Assembly (NCBI GenBank): GCA_902489295.1
Contig: CABTZM010000044.1
Span: forward strand, 1 to 13,530
Direction: 5' to 3'
Source: an uncultured Collinsella sp.
Lineage (GTDB): Bacteria > Actinomycetota > Coriobacteriia > Coriobacteriales > Coriobacteriaceae
Length of the DNA stretch: 13,530 nucleotides
Shown: piece by piece, positions 1-6,926 of the stretch
Position numbering within the stretch: the stretch's first letter is position 1
Layout of the letters: each line of letters opens with the position of its first letter
Notes under the pieces: model-generated
The model's input: the letters and a program-made list of their open reading frames with translations, nothing else
Databases searched by the model: none
Told to the model about the DNA's origin: nothing
Position numbers and translations under genes: made by a program

Positions 1-1509
1 CGTCGCCTGTTCCTGCTGTTCTGCTGGCTGTTCTGCATCATCGTCATCGCCGCCTTCACCGATATGGTCTGCAAGACGTTCATGTTCACCCCGGCCGTTG
101 ACGCTTCTGGTGCTGCTACCGGTGCCATCGACTTCACCAAGTCCTATGCCGCCGGCTGCGCTGGTACCATCTCCATCCTGTTCACCTTCGTCGCTATCGC
201 CTTTGGTTGGGCCCAGAAGAAGTTCAACCTCACCGGTGCTACCGAGTTCGTCACCGGCGTGGTCCTCATGGTTCTCATGTTTGCCGTCGGTATGCAGTTC
301 CCGGTCTACCTGGATAAGTTCCAGTGGTTCGCCGTCGTCATGGTCTACCTGGTCTTCGCTGGCGCTATGCCCATCCAGATGCTCAAGACCCCGCGTGACT
401 ACCTCACTTCCATCATGATGATCGTCATGATCGTTTGCGCTGTCCTCGGCATCGTCGTCCTGGGCGTCAACGGCCAGGCCACCATCACCGCTCCGGTCTT
501 CACCGGCTTCTCCAGCGCTTCTGGCATGATGTTCCCGGTCCTGTTTGTTTCCGTTGCCTGCGGTGCCCTCTCCGGCTTCCACAGCCTCGTTTCTTCTGGT
601 ACCTCCTCCAAGCAGGTCGAGAAGGAGCAGGACGCCGTCAAGGTCGGTTATGGCGCCATGATCGTCGAGTCCTTCGTCGGCATCCTTGCCATCATCGTCG
701 CCGGCATCATGTTCTCCGACATGAACACCGCCGGTACCGGCGCCCTCAACGCTGGCGTCGCTTCCACCCCGTTCCAGATCTTCGCTGCTGGTATCTCCCG
801 CGGTATGCAGGCCTTCGGTGTTGACGGTACGCTCGCTACCGTCTTCATGACGATGAACGTTTCCGCTCTGGCCCTGACCTCGCTCGACGCCGTCGCCCGC
901 ATCGCCCGCACCTCGTTCTCCGAGTTCTTTGCCCAGACCAACGACGCCCTGGCCATTGAGTCCAAGGCCGGCTACATGAAGGTTCTCGGCAACCCCTGGT
1001 TCGCCACGGTCGTCACCCTGCTTCCCGGTCTCGCCCTCGCCTTTGGCGGCTACGCCAACATCTGGCCGCTCTTTGGTGCTTCCAACCAGCTGCTCGGCGG
1101 CATGACCATGATCACCCTCGCCGTGTTCTGCAAGTGCACCGGCCGCAAGGGCTGGATGCTCTACGTGCCCGTCGCCTTCCTGCTCTGCTGCACCTTCACC
1201 TCGCTGGTCCAGAGCGCCATGGGCTGCATGACCGCTGTCCAGGCTTACGGCTTCTTCGGCACCATCCCGGCTACCGCCACCACGGCCGCCGTCTCCGTCG
1301 CCGCCACCAAGGGCTTGCAGCTCGTTTTCGCCGTCCTGCTGATGGTCCTGGGCCTCATCGTCGCCGTCAACTGCCTCAAGGAGTTCTTCGGCAAGGAGGT
1401 CGGCTCCATGCCCGACGAGGAGCCCGAGTGGTCCGAGATGGGCAAGGCCGAGTACGGTCGCGCCACTGCCGCTGAAGCTCCTGCCGACGCCGAGGCCGCC
1501 AAGGCCTAG
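1..1509 (+). CDS. cstA: Carbon starvation protein CstA (5' end missing)
   Basis: The reading frame is open from base 1 and ends at TAG 1507-1509, giving 502 residues of a protein usually near 700 residues, so the start lies upstream. CstA proteins are polytopic inner-membrane permeases linked to peptide or pyruvate uptake in nutrient limitation. Visible support: many hydrophobic segments, the stretch SGFHSLVSSGTSSKQVEKE, the stretch LTSLDAVARIARTSF, and WPLFGASNQLLGG, all characteristic of the family core, followed by the C-terminal membrane region. The tail (about the last 30 residues) is hydrophilic, rich in Ala and Glu. Codons are strongly biased to C-ending synonyms, suggesting high expression. 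A strong terminator follows 39 bases after the stop, so this is the last gene of its transcript. The family call is firm; the substrate is not shown by the sequence. Confidence 0.93.
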   Translation, partial: RRLFLLFCWLFCIIVIAAFTDMVCKTFMFTPAVDASGAATGAIDFTKSYAAGCAGTISILFTFVAIAFGWAQKKFNLTGATEFVTGVVLMVLMFAVGMQFPVYLDKFQWFAVVMVYLVFAGAMPIQMLKTPRDYLTSIMMIVMIVCAVLGIVVLGVNGQATITAPVFTGFSSASGMMFPVLFVSVACGALSGFHSLVSSGTSSKQVEKEQDAVKVGYGAMIVESFVGILAIIVAGIMFSDMNTAGTGALNAGVASTPFQIFAAGISRGMQAFGVDGTLATVFMTMNVSALALTSLDAVARIARTSFSEFFAQTNDALAIESKAGYMKVLGNPWFATVVTLLPGLALAFGGYANIWPLFGASNQLLGGMTMITLAVFCKCTGRKGWMLYVPVAFLLCCTFTSLVQSAMGCMTAVQAYGFFGTIPATATTAAVSVAATKGLQLVFAVLLMVLGLIVAVNCLKEFFGKEVGSMPDEEPEWSEMGKAEYGRATAAEAPADAEAAKA

Positions 1510-1548
1510 TCGGTCGGACGGGTTGAATCTCCCATCTATTTGACTCGG

Positions 1549-1587
1549 AAAGACCGGGTCCGCAATCAAGCGGACCCGGTCTTTTTT
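1549..1587 (+). terminator. Rho-independent terminator of cstA
   Basis: A perfect 15-bp stem (1549-1563 with 1570-1584), core GACCGGGTCCGC, closes a 6-base loop and runs into a T tract ending at 1587. It lies just after cstA and before the promoter region of the next gene, so it separates the two transcripts. Confidence 0.93.
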
Positions 1588-1629
1588 CTTGTGAGAACAG
1601 GTGGTGCAAGGGCGTTCTCGCAGATGTTT

Positions 1630-1658
1630 TGCGTGGATAGGCTCGTGCGTTGTACCAT
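1630..1658 (+). promoter_or_regulatory. Candidate promoter of the JetD-like gene
   Basis: TTGCGT (1630-1635) and TACCAT (1653-1658) are spaced by 17 bases and sit between the cstA terminator and the next start codon. Both boxes are imperfect matches to sigma-70 consensus. Transcription would begin near 1665, leaving a leader of about 28 bases before the GTG at 1693. Confidence 0.35.
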
Positions 1659-1692
1659 AAGGACGTATATGTGTGCATATGAAAGGGGCCCC

Positions 1693-3885
1693 GTGGCCAA
1701 GACGGTATATTCCGATAATCAAAACAATGTCGATGCTCTGGCTGAGCGTCTGAGCAGCCAGACGTCGCTTTCTGCCGAGCGCGCCAAGCTGGTTGCCTAC
1801 GACCTGCTCTGCCGCAAGGCGCTCAAGATTAAGTCGAGCGCGCTGGCGCAGATTTTCCGCTCCGTCGATAAGGAATGCGACACCAAGGCGATGCGCGATG
1901 AGCTTATCGCGGCAAATATCGTGACCAAGATCGAGGGCAGCGGCATTAACGGGCGCCCGGCGTTCTATACCATCAATGTCGAGATCCGCGATGCCCAGGA
2001 GCAGCCTGCCGAGTCCGTCGAAGATTTTGTCGTCGAGGATTCCGCTGACGTGCCTGCTGTGGAAGAAGCTGCTCCGCGTGAGCATGTCGATACCGATGAG
2101 TTGCTCGATGAGAACGTCGTGCGTGCCTTTACGGCCAAGGCAGGACGCGGCGGTTTTGGCGGGGGTGGCAAGCGCGATGCGCAGCGCCGCGCCCAGCAGG
2201 AGCGCTTCCGTCGTGCCGTTGCTCAAAAGGGTGAGACGGATGTCGAGGCTGTTGAGAACGAGGTTGCTGCCGAGTCGCAGAAGCCCGCGAAGGAGCAAAA
2301 GCCCGTGGAGGCCCAAGAGCCCAAGCGTCGTCGCGGTGCTCACTTTAAGGCCGCGCAGCAGGATGTCGCGCGTGAGGTTGAAGAGCCTTCCGAGGTTGCA
2401 GACGATGTTGAGGAGTCTGCCAAGAGGGCTCCGGGTTCGTGTCGTCCCGGCCGCGGTTTTGCGGGACGCGCGTATCCCGTAAAGCGTCAGGAGAAGGGCG
2501 AGCCGGCTTCGACCGCTCAGGCCGAGAAGGCCGAACAAACCGAGAAAACCGTTGAGCCGGCGACTCGCGAGCAGCAACCTTCCGAGTCGCAGCCTGCGGC
2601 TGACACTGAGGTCAAAGCTCAACAGACCGCTGATAAGCAGGCTGGGGAGAGCGCCTCAGGCAAGCCCCGCCGCCGTCGTCACCGCGGCGGTCGTGGCTCA
2701 AATGCCGAGGCCGCGGCCGAGAAGACAGCGACACAAAACGGAGATGAGAAGGCCGAGACTCCGGTGGATCAGGTCAAGCGCCAGCCGGCGAAGGAGGCCA
2801 AGTCCGATCGTCCGCAAAAGCGCTCGTCTGCGCCCAAGCAGGAACGTAATACCCGGGCAGATTCCAAGCGTAAGCCTCATGCACAGGCTGAGCCTGCCGC
2901 GGCTGATAGTGCTACCCAGCAGCCCGAGTCGGCCGTCCACGGCGAGGTATCGGCGTTTGCCCTTGCCCGCGTTTTAGGCAGGCAGCTGCTCAAAGTTGTC
3001 CCTACGCCTACGGCGCTCTCTAAGATCAAGGAGCAGCAGACACAGATCGTAAAGGTCGAGGGCAAGGACGGCAAAAAGGCTCCGCAGCGCACTCAGCACA
3101 ACGAGATGTCCAACCGCAAGATTGCCGAGGAAATCGCAATCATCCAGGCTTGGATCGAGCAAAACCGAGGTGCCGATACGCCGGTTGCCTCGCGCCGCCA
3201 GCGTGCCTACCAGATTTTTAACGACGAGAAGGCTTTTGACGGCAAGCACGGCGAGCGTCTAATTCGGCGTATGACCGAAAAGGGCATCAGCATGCAGGCG
3301 ATTAAGGTCGCCCCCAACCGCCCCGTGCACTTTACGGGTTTCTTTACGCTGGGCGCCGATAAGCCGTTCATTATGGTCGAGAACCTGGACACCTATGACG
3401 AGATCGTCAAGCTCCTGCGCGGCCGCAAGCACGCTAAGCTCTTTGGCATCAAGGTGGGCGGCGTGATTTTTGGCGGCGGATGCAAGGCGAGCGTCTCGCA
3501 TGCCCTGGACGATTATCTGGCTGAGATCGGCTATCGCTTTAACTACGTCTACTACGTGGGCGATATCGACCGCGAGGGCGCGCGCATCGTCGAGCAGGCT
3601 CGCAATGCCAATGTGGTTGAGATTCGCCTGCATGCCGGCATGTACCGCGCCATGCTCGCCGAGCATAAGCGTCGCGTGAAGGCCGGCGGCGAGTGCGAGC
3701 CCGCGGCTGCCAACCAGGGCGTGCCGCAGAACTTGGCGGCGACGATCAAGGATCTGCCCATGGTCACGCGCGTGCAGTTCCGCAATGTGCTGCGCGAGGG
3801 CGGGCGCATTCCGCAGGAGATTCTGATGACCGCCGACTATCGGGATGGCGACTCGGGAAGCTTCGACCGCATGCTGAACAACTAA
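1693..3885 (+). CDS. JetD-like (DUF2220) TOPRIM-domain protein with long charged linker
   Basis: 730 residues from GTG 1693, chosen because GAAAGGGG (1681-1688) lies just upstream; ATG 1669 (AAGGA at 1659-1663) is the alternative. Residues about 12-95 look like a small helical, possibly winged-helix domain. Residues about 96-430 are low complexity, rich in Ala, Glu, Lys, Arg and Gln, with a Gly/Arg patch near 150-165 and RRRRHRGGRG at 326-335. The C-terminal 290 residues are conserved-looking: MVEN with E563, then a Gly-rich turn (VIFGGG), then YYVGDIDREG with D624 and D626, then a MYRAML stretch and RIPQE (Q708, E709). This order of Glu, DxD and late QE matches the TOPRIM half of Wadjet JetD/DUF2220, which in Wadjet cleaves DNA. 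The usual JetD N-terminal region (DUF3322) and neighbours JetA, JetB and JetC are absent here. The function is therefore unknown; DNA or RNA binding through the basic linker is inference. Distant topoisomerase VI/Spo11-type TOPRIM kinship is the alternative. Confidence 0.72.
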   Translation: MAKTVYSDNQNNVDALAERLSSQTSLSAERAKLVAYDLLCRKALKIKSSALAQIFRSVDKECDTKAMRDELIAANIVTKIEGSGINGRPAFYTINVEIRDAQEQPAESVEDFVVEDSADVPAVEEAAPREHVDTDELLDENVVRAFTAKAGRGGFGGGGKRDAQRRAQQERFRRAVAQKGETDVEAVENEVAAESQKPAKEQKPVEAQEPKRRRGAHFKAAQQDVAREVEEPSEVADDVEESAKRAPGSCRPGRGFAGRAYPVKRQEKGEPASTAQAEKAEQTEKTVEPATREQQPSESQPAADTEVKAQQTADKQAGESASGKPRRRRHRGGRGSNAEAAAEKTATQNGDEKAETPVDQVKRQPAKEAKSDRPQKRSSAPKQERNTRADSKRKPHAQAEPAAADSATQQPESAVHGEVSAFALARVLGRQLLKVVPTPTALSKIKEQQTQIVKVEGKDGKKAPQRTQHNEMSNRKIAEEIAIIQAWIEQNRGADTPVASRRQRAYQIFNDEKAFDGKHGERLIRRMTEKGISMQAIKVAPNRPVHFTGFFTLGADKPFIMVENLDTYDEIVKLLRGRKHAKLFGIKVGGVIFGGGCKASVSHALDDYLAEIGYRFNYVYYVGDIDREGARIVEQARNANVVEIRLHAGMYRAMLAEHKRRVKAGGECEPAAANQGVPQNLAATIKDLPMVTRVQFRNVLREGGRIPQEILMTADYRDGDSGSFDRMLNN

Positions 3886-3895
3886 ATTCCGCCGG

Positions 3896-4028
3896 CCCCG
3901 GGAGAGCGGGGACACCGGCTTAGGTTTCCTGCTCTACAGTCCTGCTCACGACGGAGGCCACATTAAGTGGCCTCCTGTTCGTGCGGAACTCGCGATAAAC
4001 CTAAGCCGGTGTCCCCGCTCTCCCGGGG
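3896..4028. repeat. 133-bp nested palindrome with perfect 32-bp inverted ends
   Basis: Bases 3896-3927 are the exact reverse complement of 3997-4028. Inside is a second hairpin: 3953-3961 with 3967-3975 (GGAGGCCAC, loop ATTAA), extended by CACGA (3947-3951) with TCGTG (3979-3983). No T tract follows and no flanking target duplication is evident, so it is not a standard terminator. It starts 10 bases after the JetD-like stop codon. It could be a small non-autonomous mobile element or a structured RNA/DNA element. Confidence 0.75.
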
Positions 4029-4062
4029 GCTGTCGTGGCTTGGCCGTTGCACGCGGCTCGCT

Positions 4063-4095
4063 TTTCGGAACGGGGCTGACGGACACGTTCCGAAA
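4063..4095. repeat. Short inverted repeat
   Basis: TTTCGGAACG (4063-4072) pairs exactly with CGTTCCGAAA (4086-4095) across a 13-base loop. It lies between the two larger inverted-repeat elements. No T tract follows. Its role is unknown; it may be an end of a decayed repeat. Confidence 0.5.
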
Positions 4096-4133
4096 TCTAC
4101 CACCGTCGCTGTGCAGGGTGTCTATAAAGAGCC

Positions 4134-4363
4134 GTGGCCAAAAAACATCAAATATGAGTACTGATACTCTTTTAGTAGCAGTAATTTTGACCACATTTAA
4201 GGTGATTTGACGTGTCGATCGAGCAGATAAGCTGCCGTATCTCCTCAAGTGTTCATTAAAGGAAGACCTTGATGCGAATAAATCTCATTAAGATCTTCTT
4301 TTATTAACGAAAATAATGTAGCTACAACGGTAACAGTACTCATATTTGCCGTTTTTTGGCCAC
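4134..4363. mobile_element. MITE-like 230-bp element
   Basis: The ends 4134-4163 and 4334-4363 are inverted repeats matching at 28 of 30 positions, beginning GTGGCCAAAAAAC; weaker inverted similarity (about 16 of 25) continues inward. Pairing stops exactly at the outer ends. The element is about 37% GC by hand count, clearly lower than the flanking genes. A second, internal hairpin pairs 4254-4270 with 4290-4306. No open frame of useful size lies inside and no transposase is nearby, so it would be non-autonomous. I see no convincing target-site duplication next to the ends. The inverted-repeat structure is certain; mobility is inference. Confidence 0.6.
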
Positions 4364-4398
4364 AGTCCTTCGGAGGGTCCTCGAAAATAGTCCCGAGC

Positions 4399-4453
4399 CG
4401 GCACTTGGGGACGTTCCTATAATGCCGGCACTTAGGAGCGTCCCCAAGTGCCG
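4399..4453. repeat. REP-like hairpin
   Basis: Arms 4399-4418 and 4434-4453 (CGGCACTTGGGGACG type) are complementary over 20 bases with a single G-T mismatch and a 15-base loop. GCCGGCACTT occurs both at 4397-4406 and at 4424-4433, the second copy within the loop. Such hairpins resemble REP sequences handled by Y1-type REP-associated transposases, but none is encoded here. Confidence 0.55.
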
Positions 4454-4492
4454 ACACCGCGTCTGCCTGCGGCGGCCGCGCCCCGCTGCATC

Positions 4493-4556
4493 GCTCCGCA
4501 CCCTTGCGTGCTGCGCTGGAAAACGCTTCGCGTTTCCTCAGCTCCGCACCCTTGCG
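4493..4556. repeat. 16-bp direct repeat, 48-bp period, with an intervening hairpin
   Basis: GCTCCGCACCCTTGCG occurs at 4493-4508 and 4541-4556. Between the copies, AAACGC-TTC-GCGTTT forms the core of a hairpin (about 4518-4537). It lies just downstream, in the tRNA's sense, of the tRNA-Gln terminator. The function is unknown. Confidence 0.55.
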
Positions 4557-4586
4557 GGCTCGAATTCCTCCGCTTGCCCACAAGAA

Positions 4587-4618
4587 AGCGCCCTGGGCCG
4601 TTATGGGCTTAGGGCGCT
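4587..4618 (-). terminator. Terminator of tRNA-Gln
   Basis: On the minus strand AGCGCCCT (4618-4611) pairs with AGGGCGCT (4594-4587) and is followed by TTCTTG. The T tract is short. It lies 9 bases after the encoded CCA end of the tRNA, as expected for a tRNA transcription unit. Confidence 0.7.
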
Positions 4619-4627
4619 CAGTTTTAA

Positions 4628-4702
4628 TGGCTGGGACGGAGGGATTCGAACCCCCAACAGCCGGCACCAAAAACCGGAGTTCTACCGTTGAACTACGTCC
4701 CA
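4628..4702 (-). tRNA. tRNA-Gln (anticodon TTG)
   Basis: The minus strand folds into a full cloverleaf. The acceptor stem is TGGGACG with CGTCCCA, and the D arm is GTTC with GAAC. The anticodon stem CCGGT/GCCGG carries the loop TTTTGGT, with TTG at 4668-4670. The T arm is GGGGG-TTCGAAT-CCCTC. The discriminator G and an encoded CCA (4628-4630) follow. The U1-A72 first pair is typical of glutamine tRNAs. Its own promoter and terminator are visible. Confidence 0.96.
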
Positions 4703-4733
4703 ATGTGTGGTGTTGCCCAAAAGCAACTCGTCT

Positions 4734-4762
4734 AGTTTACCTAATCTGCGAGGGCATCGCAA
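4734..4762 (-). promoter_or_regulatory. Promoter of tRNA-Gln
   Basis: On the minus strand TTGCGA (4762-4757) and TAAACT (4739-4734) are separated by exactly 17 bases. Transcription would start near 4727, about 25 bases before the mature tRNA. The -35 box lies inside the last codons of the upstream CwlM-like gene. Read-through from that gene is also possible. Confidence 0.6.
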
Positions 4763-5646
4763 ACGCCGTCGAGTAGGCGTACGGCGAGCGTCTGCGCGTC
4801 GCTGGCCGTGAAGGTGCCGTTGTAGCGCGTCATGCCCGTGAGCTCAATGCGAATGCGAGCCGGCTTCTGCTGCGCGGCGACATTGGCGGTGCGGATGCGC
4901 TGGGCCAGGTTGTGGCACTCGGCGAGGGCAATCGTGGCGCGTGGCGCGGCGTCGGCGGGCAGCTCGTCGCTTGCGATCTCGAGCACCAGGTCAACGTCGG
5001 TTGGGACCTCGGAGTCGCAGAGCATCATGCCGCTGTTGTCGGTCGTTGCCGTGGCGATGTTCCACATGCGCGAAGCAACGCTGCGTGCGATGGGGTCCTC
5101 ACCGATAACGGCGATCTGGAAGCGCTCGAGCACGTTGGCGGCGCGAGCAAAACCGATGCGGGACTCGGCTTCGGTGACCGAGGGCTTGCCCTCCCACACA
5201 TGGTGCAGGCGGTTGATGTAGGCGTAGGTGTCCTGGAAGGCCATGCCGTCGGCAAACAGGCCGACATTTTCCTGGAACTGCTGCAGGGCGGCCTCGGTAT
5301 GCGGACCAAAGTAGCCGTCGTCTTCGCCACAGGCAAAGCCCAAAACGTTGAGAGCGCGCTGCAGGGCCTGCACATCGGCGCCATGGAAATTGGGCATGCG
5401 CAGATACAGAGTGCGGTCGCCCAGCTTATACGAGGCGTCGACCAGGGCGCTCCAACAGGGGATATCGACGGCATGACCGGCAGCAAGGCCGCTGTCGAGC
5501 CTGAAGGTGCTGACGGCCTGCTCGGTGGTGGTGCCAAAGCGCTTGTCGACAACCTCGGCGTCATCGATTGTATAGCCGAGCTGCAGAAGGCGGGACTGAA
5601 CATCCTCGACGGCTGCTCCCTGCATGCCCGTGGTAATAGGTTCCAT
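4741..5646 (-). CDS. CwlM-like peptidoglycan-binding protein with degenerate amidase domain
   Basis: 301 residues; ATG at 5646 is preceded by AAAGGGG (5653-5659) at good spacing. There is no signal peptide or membrane segment, so it is probably cytoplasmic. Two PG_binding_1-type repeats are visible at about 8-67 and 88-135, the second with DGYFGPHTEAALQQFQ. The joining stretch ASYKLGDRTLYLR closely recalls mycobacterial CwlM (from memory), a cytoplasmic regulator of peptidoglycan precursor synthesis. Residues about 176-301 follow the course of an Amidase_3 fold: a strand at IAVIG, VDLVLEIASD, then RIELTGM with E268 and a final helix. They lack the DPGHGG zinc-ligand motif, so hydrolase activity is unlikely. 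A role as a cell-wall regulator is inference. It is separated from the upstream prenyl synthase by 139 bases containing a promoter candidate. A generic peptidoglycan-binding protein is the fallback annotation. Confidence 0.75.
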   Translation of the reverse strand: MEPITTGMQGAAVEDVQSRLLQLGYTIDDAEVVDKRFGTTTEQAVSTFRLDSGLAAGHAVDIPCWSALVDASYKLGDRTLYLRMPNFHGADVQALQRALNVLGFACGEDDGYFGPHTEAALQQFQENVGLFADGMAFQDTYAYINRLHHVWEGKPSVTEAESRIGFARAANVLERFQIAVIGEDPIARSVASRMWNIATATTDNSGMMLCDSEVPTDVDLVLEIASDELPADAAPRATIALAECHNLAQRIRTANVAAQQKPARIRIELTGMTRYNGTFTASDAQTLAVRLLDGVCDALAD

Positions 5647-5715
5647 GAACGAACCCCTTTCGGCGTACCATTCGTACTATTTTGAGCGTGTGTCGGATAG
5701 ACAACGCGAGACAAT

Positions 5716-5744
5716 TTATAAACATGCACTCAATAGTGTAGCAA
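5716..5744 (-). promoter_or_regulatory. Candidate promoter of the CwlM-like gene
   Basis: On the minus strand TTGCTA (5744-5739) and TTATAA (5721-5716) have 17-base spacing, about 70 bases before the start codon. A weaker alternative pair, TTGTCT with AATAGT, lies closer to the gene. Confidence 0.45.
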
Positions 5745-5785
5745 CTTGTACCCAAACTCGCTGCCCACAGGTTTTATGACCCCCG

Positions 5786-6811
5786 CTAGTTAAGACGCTC
5801 CACAAAGAAATCTGCCATTGAGAGGAAGAGCTCGCGCGCATGCGGGTCGAGCTCGACGCCTTCGATAGCGGCCTTGGCCTTAGCGGTCAGGTCGAGCGCA
5901 TAGGTGTGGGCGTAATCGATGGAGCCGGTCTCCTGGAAGATCTCCACGGCGCGTGCGAGCTGCGCAGGGTCCTCGGTGCCCGAGGAAAGGATTGCCTCGA
6001 TCTCGTCGTGATAGCGCTCGTCTGACAGGGCATGCACGGCAACGAGGGTGCGCTTGCCCTCGGTGATATCGGTGCGGAAGTCCTTGTTGGCGGCCTCCTT
6101 GGTGCCGATCAAGTTGAGCAGGTCGTCTTGAATCTGGAAGGCAAGGCCCGTGTGCAGCCCAAAGGCGCGCAGTGCCTCAATCTGCTCTTCGCTGCCGCCG
6201 CCGATAATGGCTCCGGCGGCAAGCGGCGTCGCTCCGCTGTAGTACGCGGTCTTGTGCGTCGCCATGTCCAGATAATCGTCGACCGAAACGTCAAAGCGCC
6301 CGTCGCGGACCCAGCCCAGGTCGAGCGCCTGGCCCTCGATGGTACGGACGATCATCTCGGTAAGCTCGTGGAGCACGCGAAGCTTCACGTCTGCGTTGAG
6401 TGTGGGGTCGTCGAGAACCGTCTTGGTGACCATGGTGAGCGCCAGGTCACCGCAGTTGATGGCAAGACCGGTGCCCTCGGTAAGGTGCATGCAGGGCTTG
6501 CCGCGACGAATCTGCCCGTTGTCGGCGATGTCGTCGTGGATGAGTGCGCCCGACTGAAAGTGCTCGATGGCCGCCGCTGCGCTGCGGGCGCTCTCAAAGC
6601 TGCCGCCTACCGCAGTGGCGGCGAGCATGCAGATGAGCGGGCGGTGGCGCTTGCCAGCGTTTGCCGTAAATGCCGAGAGCGGGGTATACAGGTAGCGCTC
6701 GATATCGGCGGAAGTCGCCTGTCCGTCAAAGAACGTGGCCAGATAGTCGTTAATCTGGTCAAAGTGCTGGGCTAAAAAGCTGGTAAACGGACTGGACACG
6801 GGTTCTCGCAT
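5786..6811 (-). CDS. Polyprenyl diphosphate synthase (short-chain trans-isoprenyl family)
   Basis: 341 residues, the normal family length. It should condense isopentenyl diphosphate with allylic diphosphates in the cytoplasm to make farnesyl-, geranylgeranyl- or longer prenyl diphosphates for quinones or lipid carriers. Seen motifs: GKRHRP at 53-58, the first Asp-rich motif HDDIAD at 92-97 followed by RRGKP, GQALD near 160-164, and the second Asp-rich region FQIQDDLLN at 225-233, then KDFRTD and EGKRT. The second motif reads DDLLN rather than DDxxD, a mild variation. The first motif has the short DDxxD spacing. Chain length cannot be set from this alone. The ribosome site before ATG 6811 is weak, with only a short purine run. 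It lies 115 bases after the PTS fusion gene on the same strand and may be partly co-transcribed, although function gives no reason for it. Confidence 0.9.
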   Translation of the reverse strand: MREPVSSPFTSFLAQHFDQINDYLATFFDGQATSADIERYLYTPLSAFTANAGKRHRPLICMLAATAVGGSFESARSAAAAIEHFQSGALIHDDIADNGQIRRGKPCMHLTEGTGLAINCGDLALTMVTKTVLDDPTLNADVKLRVLHELTEMIVRTIEGQALDLGWVRDGRFDVSVDDYLDMATHKTAYYSGATPLAAGAIIGGGSEEQIEALRAFGLHTGLAFQIQDDLLNLIGTKEAANKDFRTDITEGKRTLVAVHALSDERYHDEIEAILSSGTEDPAQLARAVEIFQETGSIDYAHTYALDLTAKAKAAIEGVELDPHARELFLSMADFFVERLN

Positions 6812-6926
6812 TCTTTGATAGGTTGCATCGTTGCATTATGCAGACAACATATTGCCACATTAGGGCGTCGAGCGCGGCGGTTGAAGACGATTGGTCCATG
6901 CGGCCGCAAGTGCGGTAGGGGCTTGG

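Noticed and set aside
1540..1692. Upstream TTG-start extension of the JetD-like gene
   Set aside because: It would translate through the cstA terminator; GTG 1693 has a proper ribosome site.
3259..3915. 218-residue minus-strand open frame opposite the JetD-like gene
   Set aside because: It overlaps the most conserved-looking part of the plus-strand gene and shows no domain or ribosome site of its own.
3967..4164. Small plus-strand frame between the repeats
   Set aside because: It is made of the inverted-repeat arms and the MITE end, with no ribosome site or recognisable protein.
3886..4627. CRISPR array in the repeat-rich region
   Set aside because: The repeats are inverted arms and one two-copy direct repeat, without regularly spaced unique spacers or cas genes.
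4245..4703. 152-residue minus-strand open frame through tRNA-Gln and the repeat block
   Set aside because: It begins inside the tRNA and is built from repeat sequence; its opening residues are translated tRNA.
6904..6915. Palindrome CCGCAAGTGCGG after the PTS gene as terminator
   Set aside because: The stem is only 5 bp with a 2-base loop and no T tract follows on the minus strand.
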